Position numbers and translations under genes: made by a program
Assembly: GCF_019737615.1 (NCBI RefSeq)
Contig: NZ_JAHKKS010000006.1
Coordinates: 158,184-222,183, forward strand
Direction of reading: 5' to 3'
Origin: Sphingobium xanthum
GTDB taxonomy: Bacteria; Pseudomonadota; Alphaproteobacteria; Sphingomonadales; Sphingomonadaceae
Length of the DNA stretch: 64,000 nucleotides
Shown: positions 51,105 to 58,978 of the stretch, piece by piece
How the letters are laid out: the number at the start of each line of letters is the position of its first letter
How positions within the stretch are numbered: the first letter of the stretch is position 1
Notes under the pieces: model-generated
Seen by the model: the letters and a program-made list of their open reading frames with translations, nothing else
Told to the model about the DNA's origin: nothing
The model's database searches: none

Positions 51105-52130
51105 GTGGGCTATCGTGTCGTCGTCGTTGGCGCCACCGGCAATGTCGGTCGCGAAATGCTGAACATTCTTGCCGAACGGGAATTCCCGATCGACGAGCTG
51201 GCGGTCGTTGCCTCTTCGCGCTCGACCGGAGACGAGATCGAGTTCGGCGAGACCGGCAAGATGCTCAAGATCAAGAATCTGGAGCATTTCGATCCTGCCG
51301 GCTGGGACATGGCCTTGTTCGCCATCGGGTCGGACGCGACCAAGATCTATGCACCCAAATTCGCGGCGGCCGGCTGCACCGTGATCGACAACAGCTCGCT
51401 CTACCGCATGGATCCGGACGTTCCGCTGATCGTGCCCGAGGTGAATCCGGACGCGATCGACGGCTACAAGAAGAAGGGCATCATCGCGAACCCGAACTGC
51501 TCGACCGCGCAGATGGTCGTGGCATTGAAGCCCCTGCATGACGCAGCGAAGATCAAGCGCGTGGTCGTGGCGACCTATCAGTCGGTTTCCGGCGCCGGCA
51601 AGGCCGGCATGGACGAGCTGTTCGAGCAGAGCCGCAACATCTTTGTCGGCGATCCGGCCGAGCCAAAGAAGTTCACCAAGCAGATCGCCTTCAACGTCAT
51701 CCCGCATATCGACGTCTTCCTGGACGACGGCTCGACCAAGGAAGAGTGGAAGATGGTCGTCGAGACCAAGAAGATCCTCGATCCCAAGATCAAGGTGACG
51801 GCGACCTGCGTGCGCGTCCCCGTGTTCGTCGGCCATAGCGAGGCGATCAACATCGAGTTCGAGGATGAGATCAGCGCGAAGAAGGCGCAGTCGATCCTTC
51901 GCGAGGCGCCGGGCATCATGCTCGTCGACAAGCGCGAGGACGGCGGATACGTCACGCCGATCGAGTGCGTCGGCGAATATGCGACCTATGTGAGCCGCGT
52001 CCGCGAGGATTCGACGGTCGAGAACGGCCTGTCGCTCTGGTGCGTGTCGGACAATCTGCGCAAGGGCGCGGCGCTGAACGCCGTGCAGATCGCCGAGCTG
52101 CTCGGTCGGCGGCATCTCAAGAAGGGTTGA
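51105..52130 (+). CDS. asd: Aspartate-semialdehyde dehydrogenase
   Basis: Reduces aspartyl phosphate to aspartate semialdehyde, the branch point to lysine, diaminopimelate, threonine and methionine. The 341-aa product has the nucleotide motif VVVGATGNVGREML (6-19), VASSRSTG, the nucleophile Cys132 in NPNCSTAQMV, and SVSGAGKAGMDEL, with the C-terminal RVPVFVGHSEAINIEF. The start is a GTG with GGAG seven bases upstream; an in-frame TTG lies 17 codons earlier. It is followed one base later by the frameshifted DUF2238 gene. Confidence 0.97.
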   Translation: MGYRVVVVGATGNVGREMLNILAEREFPIDELAVVASSRSTGDEIEFGETGKMLKIKNLEHFDPAGWDMALFAIGSDATKIYAPKFAAAGCTVIDNSSLYRMDPDVPLIVPEVNPDAIDGYKKKGIIANPNCSTAQMVVALKPLHDAAKIKRVVVATYQSVSGAGKAGMDELFEQSRNIFVGDPAEPKKFTKQIAFNVIPHIDVFLDDGSTKEEWKMVVETKKILDPKIKVTATCVRVPVFVGHSEAINIEFEDEISAKKAQSILREAPGIMLVDKREDGGYVTPIECVGEYATYVSRVREDSTVENGLSLWCVSDNLRKGAALNAVQIAELLGRRHLKKG

Positions 52131-52131
52131 G

Positions 52132-52763
52132 ATGGGGCAGGGGGACTCGCTCCCACGAGCGCAATGGCTGCTGATCGGCAGCCTGCTTCTCGTTGTTGCC
52201 CTCGCCAACATCGCCCAGCCTTATCCCGCGCTGGCGCCGCTCCAGCACGCGCCGACGGTCCTGCTCTGTCTCGCCGCGCCCTCGCTGCTGCGGCGCTGGC
52301 CGCTCACGACCGGCGCGGTAGGGCTGATCTGGCTGTTCCTGCTGCTTCACACATTGGGCGGGCGCTACATCTACTCCTATGTGCCCTATCAGGGTTGGCT
52401 CGCGGCGGTGGGCGGCGAGGCGTTTGGCGGGATGCTCGGCAGCGCCCGCAACGGCTATGATCGCCTCATCCATTTCCTGTTCGGCCTGCTATTGACGCCC
52501 GTCCTCGCGCAGGTGGCGCAGCAGCATGGCGGAACTGGCCGCGCGCGGCGTGGCTGCTCGGCTTCGCTCTGGTGGGCCTCGCCAGCGCGCTCTACGAAGT
52601 GTTCGAATGGCTGCTGACCGTCGTCGCAGCGGGCGAGACGGCTGACTATTATAACGGCCAGCAGGGCGACGTCTGGGATCCGCAGAAGGACATGGAACTG
52701 GCGCAGCTTGGCAGTCTTCTGGCGTGGATTGCCGGACGGTGGCGCCGCCGACCCGCGTCGTGA
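52132..52763 (+). pseudogene. DUF2238 (YjdF-like) membrane protein gene with a frameshift
   Basis: Read in one frame (52132 to about 52520) the product has membrane helices and the conserved GGRYIYSYVPYQGWL and NGYDRLIHFLFGLLL. From about 52530 the matching continuation is in another frame: WPRAAWLLGFALVGLASALYEVFEW and TADYYNGQQGDVWDPQKDMELAQLGSLLAW, the C-terminal half of the DUF2238 family. A one-base deletion near 52510-52540 in the GC-rich CGGAACTGGCCGCGCG region would explain it; joined length is about 210 aa. It may be a true pseudogene or a sequencing error. The family has no assigned function. Confidence 0.8.
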
Positions 52764-52772
52764 CGCTATTCC

Positions 52773-54323
52773 TTACTCAGCCATCACCGGCGCCGGTTCG
52801 CTCGGCCCACCGGCAGGGCGCGGCTTGGGCTTCTTGAGCAAGAAGGCGGCCGGAATGGCCAGCACGCAGGCCCAGGTCATGATGTAGAAATCGTCCAGAT
52901 AAGCGATCATCGCCGCCTGCCGGTTGACCAGTCCGTCCGTCATCTGGAGGATCGCGCTGCCATAGTCGCCGAAGCGCGAGAGTTCGGCAGGATCGACGGG
53001 CAGATTATTGGGGCTGACATGCTGGGCGAGATCGGCATGCGAGATCTGGCTGTTGCGGGCCATCAGCGCGACGACGATGGCAATGCCGATCGAGGAGCCG
53101 ATGTTGCGCGTGAGGTTGAGCACGGCCGCGCCCTCGGTGCGTGAGGCCGGCGGTAGGGTCCCGAAGGCCAACATCTGCAGGGGCACGAAGACGAGGCCGA
53201 TGCCCAGCCCCTGGATCAGGCCGGTGATGACGAAGGGCGCGAACCCCTGTTCCAGCGACCAGCCGGTCATCATCCAGAGCGATAGCGCGGAAAGCGAGAA
53301 GCCGCCCGCGACCATGAAGCGCGGATCGACCTTACTGACGATCTTGCCGGAGATGGCCATGGTGAGGAGTACGCCCACGCCGCGCGACGCCAGAATCTCG
53401 CCGGTATCGACCACCGAATAGCCGAACAGCCCTTCGAGCAGCGAGGGCAGCAGGGCCATCGCGGCAAACATCACCATGCCGATGATGAACATGAAGACCG
53501 AGGCGCTGAGGAAATTGCGGTCTGCGAACAGGTCCGGCGCGAACAGCGGCTTCTTCGCGGTCGCGGTGTGGACCATGAAGACCCAGAGACCGCAGATCGC
53601 GACGGCCCCCTCGAGCCAGATCTCGGTCGACGAGAACCAGTCGGCATGCTGGCCGCGATCGAGCATCAGCTGCAAGCCGCACAGACCAAGGGCGAGCATC
53701 GAAAAGCCGAACAGGTCGAAGTCGCGGCGCTTCAGCTCCTTCTCGGGCAGCAGGGCGATGAGCCCGGCGAGGCAGAGAATGCCGACCGGCACGTTCACGA
53801 AGAAGCACCAGCGCCAGTCGATCCACTCCGTCAGATAGCCGCCGACGATCGGCCCCATGATCGGCCCGATCATGACGCCCATGCCATAGACCGACATCGC
53901 CTTTGCCTGCTCGGAGCGCTTGTTGATGTCGAGCATCAGCGTCTGCGCAAGCGGACCGAGAAATGCGCCGCCTATCCCTTGCAAGGTGCGGAACAGCACC
54001 ATTTCCGTGATGTTCTGCGCGATCCCGCAGAGGATCGAGGCGATGGTGAAGGTGGCGACCGAGATGACGAACAGCTTCTTGGCGCCGATCCGGTCCGCCA
54101 GCCACCCCGTGATGGGAATAGCGACGGCGGACGCGAGGATGTAGCTCGTCAGCACCCAACTGATCGTCTCGGGGGAAGCGCTGAGCGACGCCGACATATG
54201 GGGCAGAGCGACGTTGACGATCGTGGTGTCGAGCACCTGCATGACCATCGCGGCCATGATCGCGACAGTCGTCAGCCCCTTGTAGCGGACGGGCAGATGC
54301 GCCTGGTCTTCGGCGAGCGCCAT
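52773..54323 (-). CDS. emrB: EmrB/QacA-type multidrug MFS transporter
   Basis: A 516-aa inner-membrane transporter with 14 hydrophobic segments (DHA2 family). The family motifs are TWVLTSYILASAVAIPITGWLADRIGAKK and VPVGILCLAGL, plus GPIMGPIVGGYLTEWIDWRW. It exports toxic compounds through the EmrA bridge and TolC. It is last in a three-gene operon after MarR and EmrA on the minus strand, separated from EmrA by three bases. The preferred substrates are not known. Confidence 0.92.
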   Translation of the reverse strand: MALAEDQAHLPVRYKGLTTVAIMAAMVMQVLDTTIVNVALPHMSASLSASPETISWVLTSYILASAVAIPITGWLADRIGAKKLFVISVATFTIASILCGIAQNITEMVLFRTLQGIGGAFLGPLAQTLMLDINKRSEQAKAMSVYGMGVMIGPIMGPIVGGYLTEWIDWRWCFFVNVPVGILCLAGLIALLPEKELKRRDFDLFGFSMLALGLCGLQLMLDRGQHADWFSSTEIWLEGAVAICGLWVFMVHTATAKKPLFAPDLFADRNFLSASVFMFIIGMVMFAAMALLPSLLEGLFGYSVVDTGEILASRGVGVLLTMAISGKIVSKVDPRFMVAGGFSLSALSLWMMTGWSLEQGFAPFVITGLIQGLGIGLVFVPLQMLAFGTLPPASRTEGAAVLNLTRNIGSSIGIAIVVALMARNSQISHADLAQHVSPNNLPVDPAELSRFGDYGSAILQMTDGLVNRQAAMIAYLDDFYIMTWACVLAIPAAFLLKKPKPRPAGGPSEPAPVMAE

Positions 54324-54326
54324 GGC

Positions 54327-55415
54327 TCAGCGCGCTGCCTGAGCGCGGTCCCTGATGTCGACGGTCACCTTGGCGCTGAGCCCGGCGATCATCGGCCGGT
54401 CGGTCTTGCCGTCGATGGCGATGCGCACGGGCACGCGCTGCGTCACCTTCACCCAGTTGCCATTGGCATTCTGGGCGGGGAGCACGGAGAACTCCGAACC
54501 GGTGCCGGCGCCGATGCTATCGACATGGCCCTGGATCGCCTTGCCCGAATAAGCGTCGAGCTTGATGGTGGCGGGCTGGCCGGTGCGCATATGATCGAGG
54601 TCGGTTTCCTTGAAATTGGCTGTGATCCAGGCGCGGTCGCTGGCGACGATGCTGACCAGCGGCAGGCCCTGAATGGCCATCTGGCCGATCTGCAGCCGGT
54701 CCGCCTGGCTGATCCGTCCCGCGACCGGGGCCCGAACGACGGTGCGGTCGAGATTGAGCGATGCCTGGTCGCGCTGGGCGCGGGCCGCGGCGATCTCGGG
54801 GTTCAGGCCGGGAACCTGCGCGCCCGTCGCGGCGGCGGCGCGCGCCTTGGCGGCGTCGGCCTCCGCGGTGCGCAGCTGCGTGCGGGCATTGTCGAGCGCC
54901 TGCTGGCTCTGCTGGAGCCGCGCGCGCGTCGTGAAACCGTCGTTCATCAGCGCCTGCTGGCGCTTCAGATCTTCCTCGGCATAGAAGACATTCTCGCGCG
55001 CGCCGGTGATATCGACACTGCTGGCCGCGACATCCGTGCGCAGCTTGCCGACCTCGACCTGCGCATTGGCGATCTGGGCATTGGCCTGCTCCAGCGCCAC
55101 GCGATAAGGTGCCTGATCGACCACGAAGAGGACGTCACCGGCCTTGATGATCTGGTTCTCGCGCACCTTCACCTCGACGATGCGCCCGCCGACATCGCTG
55201 CTCACGGAAACGATGTCCTGCTTCACATAGGCATTGTCGGTCGAGACGAAGCGGCCGCTGGTCATCCAGAAATAGGCGCCGATCGCCGCGATCAGCAGCG
55301 GCACGGAAAGCATCAGCAAGATGCGCTTGAGCTTGCCCGGCTGCTTGTCCGTCGAGGCGGGGCCTACGGTCGCGGAGAGAGTCTGCTTTTTCATCGCGGG
55401 GTCCGCCTCAGCCAT
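54327..55415 (-). CDS. emrA: EmrA/HlyD-family membrane fusion protein
   Basis: A 362-aa periplasmic adaptor: an N-terminal membrane helix (RILLMLSVPLLIAAIGAYFWM), a half lipoyl domain (VSSDVGGRIVEVKVRENQIIKAGDVLFVVD), a long coiled coil (about 105-200) and the second half domain with RAPVAGRISQADRLQIGQM, ending in a beta barrel. It would connect EmrB to TolC in efflux. The start overlaps the marR end by eight bases. Confidence 0.92.
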   Translation of the reverse strand: MAEADPAMKKQTLSATVGPASTDKQPGKLKRILLMLSVPLLIAAIGAYFWMTSGRFVSTDNAYVKQDIVSVSSDVGGRIVEVKVRENQIIKAGDVLFVVDQAPYRVALEQANAQIANAQVEVGKLRTDVAASSVDITGARENVFYAEEDLKRQQALMNDGFTTRARLQQSQQALDNARTQLRTAEADAAKARAAAATGAQVPGLNPEIAAARAQRDQASLNLDRTVVRAPVAGRISQADRLQIGQMAIQGLPLVSIVASDRAWITANFKETDLDHMRTGQPATIKLDAYSGKAIQGHVDSIGAGTGSEFSVLPAQNANGNWVKVTQRVPVRIAIDGKTDRPMIAGLSAKVTVDIRDRAQAAR

Positions 55416-55869
55416 TGCTTACGGCTCCTTTGGTGTCGCCGTCCGGCGAAACGCTGGTGAGGTTGTCACGGATCCGTGCCAGCATCGCCAGGGCGGCATC
55501 CCGTGCGGCGGGGTCGATGCCTTGCAACGAATCGTTGAGAACGGTCTGACCGATGGCCTGCAATTGCTCGGCGATCGGCTCGGCGGATTCGGTCAGGAAG
55601 AGCTGCCAGGCCCGGCGGTCCTGCGGATCGCGGCGGCGCTCGACGAGGTTCGCCTGCTCCAGCCGATCGACCATGCGGCAGGTCGTGATCGGTTCCACAT
55701 CCAGCCGGTCGGCCAGCGCGCCTTGATTGATGCCGGGAAAGCGCATGATCGCGACCAGCGCCCGCATTTGCGGGCCGGTGATCCCGAAGCTGCGCGTCCG
55801 CTCGTCGAACCGACGGCGATAGAGGCGAGCGACGTCGCTGATGACGAAGGCGATGTGATTGTTGTCCAT
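55408..55869 (-). CDS. MarR-family transcriptional regulator
   Basis: A 153-aa winged-helix repressor, likely a dimer. The recognition helix region reads FPGINQGALADRLDVEPITTCRMVDRLEQANLVERRRDPQDRRAWQLFLT (residues about 53-105), with the wing DPxDRR typical of MarR. It heads the emrAB operon and probably represses it until an effluxed ligand binds. A perfect 18-bp palindrome lies 11 bases upstream of its ATG and is its likely operator. The overlap with emrA is eight bases. Confidence 0.92.
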   Translation of the reverse strand: MDNNHIAFVISDVARLYRRRFDERTRSFGITGPQMRALVAIMRFPGINQGALADRLDVEPITTCRMVDRLEQANLVERRRDPQDRRAWQLFLTESAEPIAEQLQAIGQTVLNDSLQGIDPAARDAALAMLARIRDNLTSVSPDGDTKGAVSNG

Positions 55870-55879
55870 GGCGGCGACA

Positions 55880-55897
55880 TAATAAGCATGCTTATTA
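55880..55897 (-). promoter_or_regulatory. Candidate MarR operator, perfect 18-bp palindrome
   Basis: TAATAAGCATGCTTATTA is a perfect inverted repeat ending 11 bases before the marR start codon, in an AT-rich island. Position and symmetry are those of MarR-type autorepressor sites. Confidence 0.75.
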
Positions 55898-56009
55898 AAC
55901 GCAAGGTTAAAGTAACCACGGCTATTTGATAGACATTGTCAACTTGATGCTATGGCCTTCCTTCGCCGGATCGCTTGCCAACCTTGGCCAAAATGCTCAC
56001 ACGCAGAGC

Positions 56010-56768
56010 ATGACCAACGAGGCGACACTCCACCATTTTCCCGGCCATGACGGCGCGCGGATCGCCGTGCATCGGCTGGGGGCGGGGCGGCCCGTCCTGT
56101 TCATTCACGGTCTTGCGTCGAACGTGCGGACCAACTGGCTGCGCTATGGCACTGCCCGGCGCGTCGTGGACGCGGGGTTCGAAGCGATCATGGTCGATCT
56201 GCGCGTACACGGGCAGAGCGACGCGCCGCATGACCCCGCAGCCTATCCGCCGGACGTTGCGGTGCTGGATCTCGAGGCGGTGATCGGCGCGCTCGACCTC
56301 TCGGCATTCGATCTGGTCGGCTATTCGCTCGGCTCTCGCTTGTCCGCGATGCTGGTGGCACGGGGCCATCGGCCGAGGCGGCTGGTGCTGGGCGGCATGG
56401 GCCTGCGCGGTTTCGTCGATTGGCGGCCGCGCCGGCAATTCTACCTCGATGCTATCGAGCGCTTCGACATCTCCAGGCCGGGCGAGCCGGATTTCCTGGC
56501 GATCCAGTTCATGAAGACGACGAAGATCGATCCCATCGCGCTCAAATATCTGCTGCTCTCGCTGGATGACATTCCCCGGGAGGATCTCGATGCGCTCACC
56601 ATGGAGACGCTTGTCCTCTATGGAGAGAAGGACGACGATCCGGGCTCGGCGGACGCTCTTGCCGCTGCCTTGCCGCGCGCGACGCGCATTACCGTCCCCG
56701 GCACTCATATGAGCTGCATCACCTTGCCCGAGTTCGGCGCGGCCATCGCGGATTATCTCGCGGCTTGA
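56010..56768 (+). CDS. Alpha/beta hydrolase
   Basis: A 252-aa soluble enzyme of the alpha/beta-hydrolase fold. It has the oxyanion loop LFIHGLASN, the nucleophile elbow GYSLGSRLS, a late Asp (YGEKDDDPGS) and the catalytic His in VPGTHMSC. It resembles small esterases or C-C bond hydrolases; the substrate is not readable. The frame runs open further upstream (to 55926), but the ATG at 56010 gives the usual length; no strong ribosome site is present at either. It is 58 bases upstream of the M2 peptidase gene. Confidence 0.88.
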   Translation: MTNEATLHHFPGHDGARIAVHRLGAGRPVLFIHGLASNVRTNWLRYGTARRVVDAGFEAIMVDLRVHGQSDAPHDPAAYPPDVAVLDLEAVIGALDLSAFDLVGYSLGSRLSAMLVARGHRPRRLVLGGMGLRGFVDWRPRRQFYLDAIERFDISRPGEPDFLAIQFMKTTKIDPIALKYLLLSLDDIPREDLDALTMETLVLYGEKDDDPGSADALAAALPRATRITVPGTHMSCITLPEFGAAIADYLAA

Positions 56769-56826
56769 CGCGGCCTGCCTTGCCGGGGCAGCCTGTGCCA
56801 TTCGCAAAGTTCAGGGACCACTCATC

Positions 56827-58692
56827 ATGCATCATCCTGTTTCGCGTCTCGCCCTCGCGGCGGCGCTGACATTTGCCATTCCCGCGGCCGCACTGGCGCA
56901 GGACGGCGCCCCGACGGTCGCGCAGGCCGACGCTTTCGTTGCGGCAGCGGAGAAGGAAGGCTTCGACTTCGTCGTGGATGCCGGCCGCGTCGCCTGGGTC
57001 AACTCGACCCACATCACCGAGGATACCGACGCGCTGAACGCCGAATATGGCGCGAAGGGCACGGAGATGGCGGTCCGCTTCGCGCTGGAAGCGGCGAAGT
57101 ACGAGAAGCTGCCGGGCCTGTCGTTCGACACCAAGCGCAAGATCGATTTCCTGCGCTCCGGCATCGTGCTGCCGGCGCCGACCACGGCGGGCGCGGCCAC
57201 CGAGCTCAACGAGATCGCGACGCGCCTCCAGTCCAGCTACGGCAAGGGCCGGGGCACGCTGGATGGCAAGCCGATCAACGGCAGCGACATCGAGGCCGAG
57301 ATGGGCGAACTGACCCATACGCCCGCCCAATATGCCGAGATGTGGACGAGCTGGCACGATCAGGTCGGCAAGCCCATGAAGGCGGACTATGCCCGTCTGG
57401 TCGAGATCGCCAATGCCGGCGCCAGAGAACTGGGCTTCGCGGACACCGGCGCCATGTGGCGCTCGGGCTATGACATGACGCCCGAGCAGTTCGCCGCGCT
57501 GACGGAGAAGCTCTGGCAGGAAGTGAAGCCGCTCTACGACTCGCTCCACTGCTACACGCGCACCAAGCTGAACGAGAAATATGGCGACGCCGTCCAGGCC
57601 AGGACCGGCCCGATCCGCGCCGACCTGCTGGGCAATATGTGGGCGCAGGAATGGGGTAATATCTACCCCCTCGTCGCGCCGCAGGGCGCCGGCGACCTCG
57701 GCTATGACATTGGCGATCTGCTCAAGGCGAAGGGCTTCATCCAGACCACGGATGCGACGCCCGATGCCGATCGCGGCAAGTGGGAAAAGGAGATGTTCAA
57801 GATCGGCGAGGGCTTCTTCTCCTCGCTCGGTTTCGCGCCGCTGCCCGAGACCTTCTGGACGCGCACCCAGTTCATCAAGCCGCGCGACCGCGAAGTCGTC
57901 TGCCATGCGTCGGCCTGGGACATCGACAATGTCGATGATCTGCGCATCAAGATGTGTACGAAGGTCAACAGCGACGACTTCACTACGATCCATCACGAGC
58001 TGGGCCACAATTATTATCAGCGCGCCTACAACAAGCAGTCGCCGCTCTATCTGAACGGCGCCAATGACGGCTTCCATGAAGCCATCGGCGATGCCGTCGC
58101 GCTGTCGATCACCCCGCAATATCTGGTCGACATCAAGCTGCTTGATCCCGCCAAGGTGCCGAGCGCGGACAAGGACATCGGCCTGCTGCTGCGTCAGGCG
58201 ATGGACAAGGTCGCGTTCCTGCCCTTCGGCCTGCTGATCGACCGCTGGCGCTGGGGCGTGTTCGACGGCTCGATCAAGCCCGCCGACTACAACAAGGCGT
58301 GGACCGACATGCGCCTCAAATATCAGGGCATCACGCCCCCGGGCGAGCGCGCCGCGGACGGCTTCGATCCGGGCGCAAAGTTCCACATTCCCGGCAACAC
58401 ACCCTACACGCGCTACTTCCTCGCGCGCCTGCTGCAATTCCAGTTCTACGAGGCGGCCTGCAAGATCTCGGGTTGGAAGGGGCCGCTGCACCGCTGCTCC
58501 TTTTATGGCAACAAGCAGGTCGGCGAGAAGCTGAACGCGATGCTCGCCATGGGCGCGTCCAAGCCCTGGCCGGATGCGCTACAAGCCTTCACCGGCAGCC
58601 GCGAGATGAGCGGCAAGGCGATGGCGATCTATTTCGCGCCGCTCAAGAAGTGGCTCGATCAGCAGAACAAGGGCAAGACCTGCGGCTGGTAG
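56827..58692 (+). CDS. M2-family zinc metallopeptidase (peptidyl-dipeptidase A)
   Basis: A 621-aa exported peptidase related to angiotensin-converting enzyme. A signal peptide (AAALTFAIPAAALAQ) is followed by the helical M2 domain with the zinc motif HELGH (residues 390-394), the distal Glu ligand in GFHEAIGDAVAL, and GMGAxxP-like C-terminal helices. It would remove dipeptides from the C-terminus of peptides in the periplasm. The ATG has AGGGA upstream. It is 58 bases after the hydrolase gene and ends before a symmetrical hairpin. Confidence 0.93.
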   Translation: MHHPVSRLALAAALTFAIPAAALAQDGAPTVAQADAFVAAAEKEGFDFVVDAGRVAWVNSTHITEDTDALNAEYGAKGTEMAVRFALEAAKYEKLPGLSFDTKRKIDFLRSGIVLPAPTTAGAATELNEIATRLQSSYGKGRGTLDGKPINGSDIEAEMGELTHTPAQYAEMWTSWHDQVGKPMKADYARLVEIANAGARELGFADTGAMWRSGYDMTPEQFAALTEKLWQEVKPLYDSLHCYTRTKLNEKYGDAVQARTGPIRADLLGNMWAQEWGNIYPLVAPQGAGDLGYDIGDLLKAKGFIQTTDATPDADRGKWEKEMFKIGEGFFSSLGFAPLPETFWTRTQFIKPRDREVVCHASAWDIDNVDDLRIKMCTKVNSDDFTTIHHELGHNYYQRAYNKQSPLYLNGANDGFHEAIGDAVALSITPQYLVDIKLLDPAKVPSADKDIGLLLRQAMDKVAFLPFGLLIDRWRWGVFDGSIKPADYNKAWTDMRLKYQGITPPGERAADGFDPGAKFHIPGNTPYTRYFLARLLQFQFYEAACKISGWKGPLHRCSFYGNKQVGEKLNAMLAMGASKPWPDALQAFTGSREMSGKAMAIYFAPLKKWLDQQNKGKTCGW

Positions 58693-58717
58693 GCTGCGGA
58701 ACTCGTCTTGATCTCAC

Positions 58718-58763
58718 AAAAGAAAACGCGCCGCCGGGCCATAAGCTCGGCGGCGTGTCTTTT
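58718..58763. terminator. Symmetrical terminator after the M2 peptidase
   Basis: A stem built on CGCCGCCG/CGGCGGCG is bordered by AAAAGA on the left and TCTTTT on the right, so it can act in both directions: for the M2 gene (+) and for the minus-strand unit ending at 58778. It begins 25 bases after the M2 stop. Confidence 0.75.
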
Positions 58764-58777
58764 GAGTTCAACTCAGA

Positions 58778-58978
58778 TCAGGCGAAGCGGACCTCCGTCG
58801 CGCGGCGGCGCATCGCACCGCCCACGAACGCGAGCCCGGCGATCATCATGGCCCATGTGGTCGGCTCGGGCACGCCCGCAATCTGCTCGGCCTGGTAACC
58901 GGGCAGATCGGCGTCGGTGAAGCCGAACACATGGAAGTGGTTCGGGCCGGACGCGCCGGCTCCAGAACGGCTGGCAGG
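58778..58978 (-). pseudogene. 5'-truncated PEPxxWA-CTERM gene
   Basis: These 67 codons end with the sorting tag PEPTTWAMMIAGLAFVGGAM and RRRATEVRFA. The stretch before it (GPNHFHVFGFTDADLPGYQAEQIAGV) is typical of the end of such proteins. There is no signal peptide and no good start codon: upstream, in the same frame, is the TGA of AMP nucleosidase. The remnant is thus the 3' end of a PEP-CTERM gene whose 5' part is gone, joined to amn. It could be made only by readthrough of that stop. Confidence 0.75.
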
